From NCBI RefSeq assembly GCF_000005505.3, contig NC_016132.3, positions 29,030,914 to 29,094,913 on the forward strand: 64,000 bases of DNA. Reading direction: 5' to 3'. The notes under the pieces were generated by a model. The model had not been told where the DNA came from and ran no database searches. It saw nothing but the letters and a program-made list of their open reading frames with translations. Positions 42,152 to 51,567 of this stretch are shown one piece after another (position 1 is the first letter of the stretch; each line of letters starts with the position of its first letter). Source of the DNA: Brachypodium distachyon. Its lineage: Eukaryota > Streptophyta > Magnoliopsida > Poales > Poaceae. Both the position numbers and the translations under genes were made by a program.

Positions 42152-43741
42152 GGTTAGTAGAAAACAAGAAACAAATCACAGTAATATGTTCCTATCAACT
42201 ACTAGGATGTGGCTACAAGTCGCTCAACTCTCAAGCTAAAAATCAAGTTCTTACCATGCAAAACAGGAAGGTGATGGCCAGCGGCGTGACCAAGCCCTCC
42301 GAAGATTAAATGTATCGATGCCTCGGTAACAAACCAACCTAGGTGTAGAATCTGTGGAGCTTGGAGGCTTTTGTGAGTAGCAAAGAATAGCAAATAATCA
42401 AATCAGCAATGCAAAGTTGAAAATATGCTCAATAATGCTAGTCCTAGCTGCTGGAGTCGATAAGAACGAATTACAGAAATAATCTACGCCTAGATACTGA
42501 AGAAGGTAGGATAGAAAGATGGCACAAGAAGTAAATCTCTGGGATTTTTTTTTCTTTTTTTTTTCCTTTTTGTGGCCTTCTGTTTGGCTTCTTATTCTTT
42601 TCTTCTTCTTTTTTTTTCTTTTTTTTCTTTTTTTACCCCAGAAACTCACGCAAAAGAAGGACCGGAAAACTGTACGTCGGTCTGTCGAAGAACAGCAAAG
42701 GCTGCAGTAAGAAAAATTCAGAAAAATATGGAAAGATATGGGTTAGAAGGGTATCGACACAAGCTTTCCAGCAAGGGCAAGATCACTCAAAACGGATATC
42801 GGACGGTGGAGAAACTGAGAAACACCGGGCTGCAGCGACGTCGGAAAACGGATGCAAAAACTTGGAAGCTCAGAAAGTCCACCTTACAAACCGAATTTGG
42901 GGGTCAAAGTGCAGGGCAACGCCCTGGATATTTCCTGATGCGCCTCGTCCTGAGCTTTCCAAAAAGTCCAAGAACGTCCAAATCCGAGTTGGTACGCAAA
43001 AGATACGCCCGTTTTACTGAACACGGATCAAACCCACCCGAAACTAAAAATTCTACTCGGACTCGGATCCGAAACTGACTCGAACTCTTTTCTTTTTTTT
43101 TCGTTTTTTTTTTCTTTCTTTCCTTTTTTTTTTCTTTCCTTTCTTTTTTTTTTTGACAACTTTCCGAACAACTTGATCTCTAAACAAAATTCGATCTATT
43201 ATGAAAACTTTCCAAAAGCACTCTTGATTGGATTCGGACTCGAACTTGCGGCTGAAAACTATAACTTGCCGACTCAATGTAGAACTCGATGTAGGACACG
43301 GTGTAGGACTCGACGAGGGACTCGGTGTAGGACTCGATGAGGGACTCGGTGTAGGACTCCAAGAGGGACTCGGTGTAGGACTCGAAGAGAGACTCGGTGG
43401 AAGATATGGTGGCGGCGGGAGATTATGGCGGTGGTGTGGCAGGAAGTTTGGCGGCGGAAGATTGATGAAGGAAACCTGCGTCACACGAAGAACAAGAAAA
43501 CCAAAAGCAAGTTCGATCTAGTAGAAAAAATCTGAAAAACGATCCAATCTAATCCAGCAACTCGACACGATTAATGCAGCAAAGATTCAACAATGCAAAT
43601 ACTAAAGTGAAAATTGCAAGGCTCAGATTGGTTCTAGGACAAGGTAACTAATTCTAATTTTTATTTGGCTTTTTCTGGACGATAGGTAAAAACAGATCTA
43701 AACTACGGATAAACTGGAAAAATCTCACCGAGCAACCTTAA
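42152..43741 (-). other. Leader 1 of gag-only CRM element
   Basis: Similar to the autonomous CRM leader. Plus-strand poly-T blocks at 42547-42640 and 43087-43155 (purine tracts on the sense strand). Minisatellite at 43262-43400, unit about 24 bp (GACTCGGTGTAGGACTCGAT). A sense ORF at 43053-43484 (143 codons) covers the minisatellite and a Lys-rich tract. Confidence 0.85.
43262..43400. repeat. 24-bp minisatellite in leader 1
   Basis: About five to six units of GGACTCGGTGTAGGACTCGA plus four variable bases. On the sense strand they read SPTPSPSS. Confidence 0.85.
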
Positions 43742-43753
43742 GCTCTGATACCA
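43742..43753 (-). other. Primer-binding site 1
   Basis: Minus strand TGGTATCAGAGC, the exact initiator tRNA-Met type PBS, two bases from LTR b. Confidence 0.92.
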
Positions 43754-43755
43754 CG

Positions 43756-44132
43756 TGATACGGGTGCGGGTGGCCCGATCTTTCGATGAGATTGGTAACT
43801 CTCGATTTGGGTAGGAGGTGACGTTGACGATCCGACTACGGCCTAGGAGGCAGCGCCTTAGCAATCGATACACCAACTCCAAAGGGTTATTGATCACGCG
43901 GGGGCACGATCAACCTGACCACGAAGGTCTTTGTTCCTGCAAGCAATCGAAGAACAAGCAAGAACAAGATAAATAGCGGATGCAATCTAAAATTGCGAAT
44001 ATACTATATCAAACCAATGTCTCAACGAGACGATAAGTTGGAGTCTTGACGACGGTAAAACAGGTGGTCTAACCGACACACGCGATTACACGAAAGTAGC
44101 AAAGATGGCTAAACTTTATCTAATCAAAACCC
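43756..44132 (-). repeat. LTR b, truncated after 377 bp
   Basis: Starts TGATACGGGTGCGGG next to PBS 1, then stops at CAAAACCC, where leader sequence (CCAGAAACTCACGC) takes over. ACCC is shared at the joint. It carries the TTGGAGTCTTGACGACGG version, like the autonomous and solo LTRs, while LTRs a, c and d have TTGGGGTTCCGAAAGCGG. Confidence 0.88.
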
Positions 44133-45235
44133 CAGAAACTCACGCAAAAGAACGACCGGAAAACTGTACGTCGGTCTGTCGAAGAACAGCAAAGGCTGCA
44201 GTAAGAAAAATCTAGAAAAATATGGAAAAATATGGGTTAGAAGGGTATCGACACAAGCTTTCCAGCAAGGGCAAGATCACTCAAAACGGATGTCGGACAA
44301 TGGAGAAAACTGAGAAACACCGGGCTGCAGCGACGCCGGAAAACGGATGCAGAAACTTGGAAGCTCAGAAAGTCCACCTTACAAACCGAATTTGGGGGTC
44401 AAAGTGCAGGGCAACGCCCTGGATATTTCCTGATGCGCCTCGTCCTGAGCTTTCCAAAAAGTCCAAGAACGTCCAAATCCGAGTTGGTACGCAAAAGATA
44501 CGCCCGTTTTACTGAACACGGGTCAAACCCACCCGAAACTAAAATTCTACTCGGACTCGGGTCCGAAACTGACTCGAACTCTTTTTTTTTTTCTTTTTTT
44601 TTTCTTTCTTTCTTTCCTTTTTTTTTTTCTTTCCTTTCTTTTTTTTTTTCAAATTTCCAAACAACTTGATCTCTAAACAAAATTCGATCTATGATGAAAC
44701 ACTTTCCAAAAGCACTCCTTATTGGACTCGGACTCGGATTCGCGGCTGAAAACTATAACTTGCCGACTCGGTGTAGGACTCGAAGAGGGACTCGGTGTAG
44801 GACTCGATGAGGGACTCGGTGTAGGACTCCAAGAGGGACTCGGTGTAGGACTCGATGAGGGACTCGGTGTAGGACTCCAAGAGGGACTCGGTGGAAGATA
44901 TGGTGGCGGCGGAAGATTATGGCGGTGGTGTGGCAGGAAGTTTGGCGGCGGAAGATTGATGAAGGAAACCTGCGTCACACGAAGAACAAGAAAACCAAAA
45001 GCAAGTTCGATCTAGTAGAAAAAATCTGAAAAACGATCCAATCTAATCCAGCAACTCGACACGATTAATGCAGCAAAGATTCAACAATGCAAATACTAAT
45101 GTGAAAATTGCAAGGCTCAGATTGGTTCTAGGACAAGGTAACTAATTCTAATTTTTGTTTGGCTTTTTCTGGACGATAGGTAAAAACAGATCTAAACTAC
45201 GGATAAACTGGAAAAATCTCACCGAGCAACCTTAA
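44133..45235 (-). other. Leader 2 of gag-only CRM element, 5'-truncated on the gag side
   Basis: Second leader copy, starting inside the leader at CCAGAAACTCACGC (equivalent to 42644). It lacks the gag-proximal third. Poly-T block at 44580-44660; minisatellite at 44766-44895; sense ORF 44673-44978 (101 codons). Confidence 0.85.
44766..44895. repeat. 24-bp minisatellite in leader 2
   Basis: Five units alternating GATGAGGGACTC and CAAGAGGGACTC variants, more regular than in leader 1. This points to recent homogenisation. Confidence 0.85.
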
Positions 45236-45247
45236 GCTCTGGTACCA
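45236..45247 (-). other. Primer-binding site 2, one mismatch
   Basis: Minus strand TGGTACCAGAGC. One base differs from TGGTATCAGAGC. Confidence 0.88.
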
Positions 45248-45249
45248 CG

Positions 45250-46258
45250 TGATACGGGTGCGGGTGGCCCGATCTTTCGATGAGATTGGTAACTCTCGAT
45301 TTGGGTAGGAGGTGACGTTGACGATCCGACTACGGCCTAGGAGGCAGCGCCTTAGCAATCGATACACCAACTCCAAAGGGTTATTGATCACGCGGGGGCA
45401 CGATCAACCTGACCACGAAGGTCTTTGTTCCTGCAAGCAATCGAAGAACAAGCAAGAACAAGATAAATAGCGGATGCAATCTAAAATTGCGAATATACTA
45501 TATCAAACCAATGTCTCAACGAGACGATAAGTTGGGGTTCCGAAAGCGGTAAAACAGGTGGTCTAACCGACACACGCGATTACACGAAGTAGTAGCGATG
45601 GCTAACTTTTAACTAAACAAAACCCAAGGCTCCTTAGGGGGGTTCATGGGGTATATAAAGGAGGAGGGAGAGATATTTTCGTCCACCTTGAATAAGGAGT
45701 CCGAAATCCAACTCTATCTCTAACTTTCCTAACAAACTACAACTCTTTAGGAAACAGAAAAACAGATCCGTCAGCTTGTTTTGTCCGCCACGGTCAGCAC
45801 GAGTCGAATCTCTTGATGGGGCCAGATCCGTTGGAAAGGTCTTGTAATTACCTTTCCAACAAGTACTTGTTTGCTTGATTTGGACTCCGGATGCGGCCTG
45901 GGTGATTAAAACAAATTCGGGTCTCCTGACAGCTCGGACCCGAATCGGATTCAACTTTAATTCGTGATATCTTTCTCTAGCAAGCTCCGAATCATGTGCC
46001 GTTTGATTTGTTGGAAAGTAGACTTGATAGGCTTCACTTTGAATCTCCCTTTGCAGGCTATAACACTTCATCTTCACTTTGGACTTGTAAAGTTCAATAA
46101 GATGCCTACATAATAAGATTACACAAGATAGTAGCTCCGCCTCTTTGCAACTAACATATTGAAAACATTTTGTAATTGAATTCACCTGATTATAATTATT
46201 AGAGACACCAGCAATTAGGGTTCTAATGGTCGTATCCATGGTTAGCATGTCCATATCA
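45250..46258 (-). repeat. LTR c of a second gag-only subfamily
   Basis: 1,009 bp, with the same end motifs. The gag-proximal 240 bp (46020-46258) is clearly diverged from LTRs a, d and e, and a polypurine tract (46259-46273) and gag 2 follow, so it is the 3' LTR of the gag 2 element. Confidence 0.88.
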
Positions 46259-47802
46259 TCCTCCCTTTCTTGAAAGGAAAGCCGTCCTCGGCGTCGTTTA
46301 TGCTGAAAATATGCTAACAAAAGAGACAAGGTATGCGCATGGTATATGTATATGTCGTCAATTTTAACTCCACTCCCATGCTGCACATTCGATGTTTCAC
46401 GTAAATAAAACTCATAATAGTGCAAAAGATTAATAGTCATATTCCAACGGCAAGTATCACATTTTAATTTGTAATTCTCATCATTAAACCATACTAATGT
46501 AGGTGAACAATAATTCAAAATTCCCAAATGGCGAGCTACAATATGCGTCAATGTGCAATCATGCCACAAGTTATTTGTCGTACAACTATCACCAATATTA
46601 GAGGTCATATCAAAATGATTGAGCATACACAAAATATTGTTGTCTCTCAAATCAAGAAAGTTATCACAAGCAATGCAAATCTGATGCACCAAAACTTTAT
46701 TGTTGACATCATGTTCTCCAATTAATTGAATAGTGTATCCATGGGCATTAGCAAAAGATTTTGAAATTGTTAACTCAGAAACTTTATCCATTGCATGTGA
46801 CAAATATATAGGTGTATCAAGTGTAATATAACACAAAGAATTAATAGGTGGATCCTTATCAATCACTCCATGTCTAATCAACTCGACACAACCTAAATCA
46901 AATTTATCTATCTCATTTGTTTCGCCCAAAACATTAGTTATTTCCTCACATGATTCGTTCTCATCAAAATCAAAATTAATTTGTGCACTCAAATCATTAG
47001 AAAAATTAATTTCAGCAGTAGGTACACTTGAATCACCATGTACGACAATAATTTCACATGGTGCAGAAAATTCAACAGGTATCACATTTATTTCATCACA
47101 TGCCCTTTTTAGTTCAGCAACACAATCCTCTGTGTCACTACCTTGTGGGCTCGACTCATTTGTAGTAGACCCTCGCTGTAATTTCCTCTCAACTTTACGA
47201 GCAAGATTAAGCAAACACAAAAGAGAGTCGTATTTTCCGTATTCAATTATGTAAGAAATATCAAAGTTAAGCCCACAATAAAACCTATCCATTTTTCTTT
47301 GTTCGGTTTCATCTAAACCAGATCGCAAGGTTAAAATTTGGAACTCATGGTAGTAATCCTCAACAGTTTTATCATCTTGTGTCAAACGTCGTAATTTGGA
47401 ACGCAACTCATAAGCATAACTTGGAGGAACATATTTTTCTCTCATGATTTTCTTCATATCAATCCAAGTGTGAGGTATTTTGTTTTCTCCAACTATCTCA
47501 CTCCACCATGATAATGCATCAAAACGAAATCTACTACTAGCAATTTGGACCTTACGACTATCTAGTACATGGAAGCATGTGAATTGCTCAATTAGAGCTA
47601 TTTCCCAATCAATATAAGCTTCAGCATCATTATTTCCATCAAAGAAAGGTCCAAAACAATTAGTGACATTACAAGGATTGCGATATACCTTTTCCTTGCC
47701 AATGTCAACAAGAGACGAGGAGGATGGATGTGGTGAAAAACGCTCATGTCGGTCACTTGATAGCATAGGTCTATTTTCCATCCTTTGTGTAAGTCCTGTC
47801 AT
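45634..47802 (-). CDS. Gag-like protein of gag-only CRM element, copy 2 (722 codons)
   Basis: Starts MTGLTQRMENRPML at 47802. The capsid region (PFFDGNNDAEAYIDWEIALI, DALSWWSEIVGENKIPHTW, MREKYVPPSYAYELRSKLRR) is nearly identical to copies 1 and 3, while the middle is more diverged and the Cys-rich segment is reduced (KLKCDTCRWNMTINLLHYYE). It then reads YIYHAHTLSLLLAYFQHKRR and into LTR c (MDMLTMDTTIRTL ...), ending YIPHEPP. The frame is open end to end despite divergence, which argues for past selection on the protein including the LTR-encoded tail. The leader and PBS that should precede it are deleted: LTR d begins one or two bases after the ATG. Confidence 0.85.
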   Translation of the reverse strand: MTGLTQRMENRPMLSSDRHERFSPHPSSSSLVDIGKEKVYRNPCNVTNCFGPFFDGNNDAEAYIDWEIALIEQFTCFHVLDSRKVQIASSRFRFDALSWWSEIVGENKIPHTWIDMKKIMREKYVPPSYAYELRSKLRRLTQDDKTVEDYYHEFQILTLRSGLDETEQRKMDRFYCGLNFDISYIIEYGKYDSLLCLLNLARKVERKLQRGSTTNESSPQGSDTEDCVAELKRACDEINVIPVEFSAPCEIIVVHGDSSVPTAEINFSNDLSAQINFDFDENESCEEITNVLGETNEIDKFDLGCVELIRHGVIDKDPPINSLCYITLDTPIYLSHAMDKVSELTISKSFANAHGYTIQLIGEHDVNNKVLVHQICIACDNFLDLRDNNILCMLNHFDMTSNIGDSCTTNNLWHDCTLTHIVARHLGILNYCSPTLVWFNDENYKLKCDTCRWNMTINLLHYYEFYLRETSNVQHGSGVKIDDIYIYHAHTLSLLLAYFQHKRRRGRLSFQEREDDMDMLTMDTTIRTLIAGVSNNYNQVNSITKCFQYVSCKEAELLSCVILLCRHLIELYKSKVKMKCYSLQREIQSEAYQVYFPTNQTAHDSELARERYHELKLNPIRVRAVRRPEFVLITQAASGVQIKQTSTCWKGNYKTFPTDLAPSRDSTRADRGGQNKLTDLFFCFLKSCSLLGKLEIELDFGLLIQGGRKYLSLLLYIPHEPP

Positions 47803-47805
47803 GGT

Positions 47806-48839
47806 GTCCGGGTGGCCCGATCTTTCGATGAGATTGGTAACTCTCGATTTGGGTAGGAGGTGACGTTGACGATCCGACTACGGCCTAGGAGGCAGCGCCT
47901 TAGCAATCGATACACCAACTCCAAAGGGTTATTGATCACGCTGGGGCACGATCAACCTGACCACGAAGGTCTTTGTTCCTGCAAGCAATCGAAGAACAAG
48001 CAAGAACAAGATAAATAGCGGATGCAATCTAAAATTGCGAATATACTATATCAAACCAATGTCTCAACGAGACGATAAGTTGGGGTTCCGAAAGCGGTAA
48101 AACAGGTGGTCTAACCGACACACGCGATTACACGAAGTAGTAGCGATGGCTAACTTTTAACTAAACAAAACCCAAGGCTCCTTAGGGGGGCTCATGGGGT
48201 ATATAAAGGAGGAGGGAGAGATATTTTCGTCCACCTTGAATAAGGAGTCCGAAATCCAACTCTATCTCTAACTTTCCTAACAAACTACAACTCTTTAGAA
48301 AACAGAAAAACAGATCCGTCAGCTTGTTTTGTCCGCCACGATCAGCACGAGTCGAATCTCTTGATGGGGCCAGATCCGTTGGAAAGCTCTCGTAATTACC
48401 TTTCCAACAAGTACTTGTTTGCTTGATTTGGACTCCGGATGCGGCCTGGGTGATTAAAACAAATTCGGGTCTCCTGGCAGCTCGGACCCGAATCGGATTC
48501 AACTTTAATTCGTGATATCTTTCTCTATCAAGCTCCGAATCATGTGCCGTTTGATTTGTTGCAAAGTACACTTTAAATCCTTCCCTCTCAGCTGTATGAA
48601 TGCTTGATTCTTGTTGGCCCTCCCGTTCGCCTCCATCGTATCTCATCTTGACCTTGGACTTGAAAAGCTCGACAAGATGCCTACGTAATAAAACGAGACA
48701 AGATAGTAGTAGCTCCGCCTCTTCATAAATATGACAATGAAAACAATTAGTACTTGAATTCACCTGATTATAAATCTTGTCAAATATTATAGAATTGAGG
48801 GCACCAAAGGTCGTATCCATGGTTAGCATGTCCATATCA
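47806..48839 (-). repeat. LTR d (5' LTR), first 8 bp missing
   Basis: Matches LTR a from GTCCGGG onward; TGATACGG is missing at the joint with gag 2. The right end GTCCATATCA is followed by the target-site duplication CCTCG (48840-48844). The LTR-encoded frame is open for 225 codons (48182-48859, the last few bases being flank). Confidence 0.9.
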
Positions 48840-48844
48840 CCTCG
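48840..48844. repeat. Target-site duplication CCTCG (right)
   Basis: Pairs with 39495-39499. Confidence 0.9.
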
Positions 48845-50233
48845 CCGGCGCCGTTGCATACCTCCGTGCCGACGACCTCTTCTCCGGCCGCCTGCATGAG
48901 CCCCGCATCCACGTCCTCACCCATGTGCAGCTGTTGTCTTCGCTCCGCCACCCTCTGCTCGACCTTGCCGCCAGCAGCACCCCTGCCTCTTCTCTCGAGG
49001 CCGCCCGCTACTCCAGCAAGCTGGCCGCGACTCCCTCGACCCGCCGGTGCTCGCCCGTGTACCTCGTCGCCGTCTGCAACCTCCCTCCGGCCCGGCTGGG
49101 CACACAGGCCCAGGCCGAAGACCATCTCCAAAACCCAGGCCCGTGCCCTCTTTTCCCTCTTTTCTTCTTTTTCTGGAAATTGCTAATTCTTGACGTGTGG
49201 GCCCTATTGGCCAGCGCCTCTCTGCTGTTGTACTTGGCTTTGTGTTGTTGCTGTGATGCTGTTGGCGCTGCCCTGCGTGTGCTTCGCCGTGCCGCTGCCC
49301 AATACCTTGTTGTGGACCGCGGAGATCGACGACTGACGAACCCCGAAGATGGAGCCTTGAACGACTACTTCGCCGCGACGACTACATCGCCTACGTGAAC
49401 AGCTATTTCGCCTACGACGGCTACATCGTGTAAAACTACATCAACTACTTCCTCTACATCGCGACACCGCACTTGTCCAAGGTATAACGAGCGACCGTCC
49501 CGTGAACCGACTGTTCTTCGGCGTAGACCCGTAGGTTGCGATCGATGACATTCATGTGTTGTATGAGATGCCCGTGATTGTACCGATAGTATTAGTTGCA
49601 GGTACGTCATTGTCACCGGCGTGTGCAACCCCGACCTAGTCGGATCTTTGTGTTATTCTAGTTAAAGCATGCACTTGCACCTATTGATGTCATTGTCATG
49701 CATGCTAATACAACTATAACATTGTTGTGTGTATTTAATCAATTAAACTCTATTCCTTGCATATGGAGTTGTATAGAAGTTATGTGTAGTATTTTCGGAC
49801 TCCATTTAACTTGGTAAAATATATATCGGATTCACTTTCGGAATCCTTAATATGACATAAATCATCCCTATGTCATGCATCATTCTTTGATTGCGCATAT
49901 TAATTACCATGTGTACCTTGTATGCTTATACTTTCCTTTTATGTCGTGTATTTGCTTCTTCCTCGCTAGTCTTTGGTTCCTACGACGACGATTACACTTG
50001 TGTTCTTCTTCCAGGATTCTTACTCAATTCCGGGCATTAAGTTACGATCTCAGTCTTGTCACGATGCCATTAGGATTGCATAGCTTATTAGTCAGTTCCA
50101 CTTATTGCCTTATGTCTTGTTACTTGTCCTAATACCATGTCACATGTTTGTTGTTTCCCTACATTTTGGTCATTAGATGTCATGCTTAGTTGCGAGTCTA
50201 GTGTCCTTATATCTGGGGTTCCACAATTGCTAT

Positions 50234-51233
50234 TGTCGCACCAGTGGCACCCGGAGTACCACCGTTGCGCGACGCGTGGGCCCTGTCTCCGAGTTCCCGG
50301 GAGGACTTTGTCCCGGGCAGCAGCCATGAGCAGCCCGGCAAGCTACCAGCCCGGAAGGGCTAGCGGGGCTTCGGGGAATATTCCCGCCTGGACACCTCCC
50401 GGGAACCCACTTGCCGGGAGAGGGGTTGCTGGGCGTGTCGGGCCTGGGTGCCTCCTGGGAAGCCACTTGCCGGGAGGAGGCGTTCCCGGGCGTAGGCTCC
50501 CCCCGCGAGGGAGGGGGCCCAGCGGGCCGAGCAACAGCGCCATGTGGGCGCATGCCGGGCGTCAAGTACGCAGTCTCGGTAGGGCCAGGAGTGAAGCGCA
50601 CGGTGCATTAAATGAGGCGACAGGAGGGGCATTACCCGTCCATATCAGGTGAATAGTAGCTGTCCAATCCTACCTTTAGGGTTTTAGACCCCTGGCAGCG
50701 GAGGTGGCATCCATGCACGCCACCAGCTCACCGAGGGGGAGTTGCATGTCTCCCTGATCGACACTTGTAATGCATGCCCGCGGCACCTGTGGTATCCCCT
50801 TCAGTATAAAAGGAGGACCCTCGTCGACAGCCAAAGGGTTCGAGGAAAAACAGGGTTTCACGGTTCACAATCTGACGGGTAGATGGACTCACACTTAGCC
50901 ATTAGCAGTACCCTAAAGCAGTGAAGAGCACTTAGCCAAAAAGAGAACGCCCGGGGGACCCTCCCCCCCGGCAACGTGTAAACACTTGATCTATAGTCAA
51001 TACAAGTTCAGACAAGCAGGACGTAGGGTTTTACACCTCCGGGTGGCCCGAACCTGGGTAAAAACGTGTGTGCATGTGTTCTTAGCTTGCATGCATCCTG
51101 GGTACACTACTTTGCAGGTTACATACGCCATCGGCCACGCTGGAGATTGCCGGAGCGAACCCCGACGCCCCTGCCAAACCTAAAAAGGGGGCATGACCGC
51201 ACGCCCCTGGTGTCGGAGCCCCGTGCGACGACA
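50234..51233 (+). mobile_element. LTR of the TGTCGCACC Tat-type family, copy 2 (5' LTR)
   Basis: 1,000 bp, TGTCGCACCAGTGG to GTGCGACGACA, homologous along its length to 26907-27779 with extra GC-rich sequence (50390-50520, repeated TTGCCGGGAG and CCGGGCGT words). TATAAAAGG at 50805-50813. Gag start sequence follows downstream, so this is a 5' LTR. The left flank is GCTAT; the element's right end is not in the window. Confidence 0.82.
50805..50813 (+). promoter_or_regulatory. LTR TATA box
   Basis: TATAAAAGG, followed about 190 bp later by the AGACAAGCAGGACGTAGGG transcript-end-like region. Confidence 0.65.
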
Positions 51234-51567
51234 TCTAGCGCGAGAGGACAGCTTGCCGGTGACCGCCGGCAGCGGTGTTTGCATCGACGTCGGCTTCGTC
51301 TTCTTCACCGACAGGACCGGCCACCATGCCCCCCAAGCGTGCTGGTGACCCTTGGATAGACTCACGTGAGGCCCCAGCGGCACACACGCGGTCGCATGAC
51401 GTGCGACCCACGTCGGGGGCTCAGGAGAATCCGGAGCCCTCGAGAGTGCAGCAATCACAGCTGCCTCCCCCGCCTCCTCGGCCATCTGCAGACAATCGGC
51501 TGAGGGGACCAGCGGCCCCTAGTGCCGAGGCCAGCTACGCGAGCGGGCATGGTGCCGCCCGCACTGG
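51234..51567 (+). pseudogene. Leader and N-terminus of a Tat-type gag, cut off
   Basis: After about 90 bp of leader, an ORF begins MPPKRAGDPWIDSREAPAAH (about 51327) and continues with a Pro/Gln/Ser-rich stretch (QLPPPPPRPSADNR), as in the disordered N-terminus of Tat gags. It is broken after about 80 codons by LTR X copy B at 51568. No clear PBS is seen between LTR and ORF. Identification depends mainly on position after the LTR. Confidence 0.55.

Larger units (their letters stand above)
39500..48839 (-). mobile_element. Mosaic of gag-only CRM-like elements with four LTR segments
   Basis: Order in plus coordinates: LTR a (39500-40541), gag 1, leader 1, PBS 1, LTR b (first 377 bp), leader 2, PBS 2, LTR c (45250-46258), gag 2, LTR d (47806-48839). 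Only the outer ends carry a target-site duplication (CCTCG). LTRs a and d share private variants (GGGTCCGGG, AAAGCTCTCG, GTTGCAAAGTACACTTTAAA) and differ at about four positions by eye, so they are the original pair. LTR b and LTR c belong to other subtypes. Junctions at 44130 (LTR b to leader 2) and 47805 (gag 2 start to LTR d) are not normal element boundaries. It has no protease, RT or integrase. Confidence 0.88.
35165..50233 (+). mobile_element. LTR X, copy A, interrupted by two insertions
   Basis: Three pieces (35165-35523, 38790-39499, 48845-50233) add up to about 2,458 bp and match in order the first 2,420 bp of LTR X copy B (51568-53987). It starts TGTAACGGCTCGAGACC, like the TGTAACAGCC start of copy B. 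The pieces are separated by a solo LTR and by the gag-only CRM mosaic. The 3' 1.4 kb of this LTR is not present: a Tat LTR begins at 50234. The Pro/Arg/Ala-rich frames in 38765-39500 are GC-rich LTR sequence, not a gene. Part 48845-49440 contains a spread of TACTTCGCC / CTACATCG words, a low-order imperfect repeat (49360-49460). Confidence 0.8.

Noticed and set aside
43262..43400. Regular 24-bp repeats as a CRISPR-like array
   Set aside because: The repeats are contiguous without unique spacers; this is a plant minisatellite in a retrotransposon leader.
48182..48859. 225-codon ORF in LTR d as a separate gene
   Set aside because: Its first codons come from flanking DNA; the rest is the LTR-encoded tail of the gag frame, with no gag in front of it on this side.
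48845..49440. Host gene fragment with repeated Tyr/Phe/Asp-type codons
   Set aside because: It is collinear with LTR X, and the frames carry stops on both strands.
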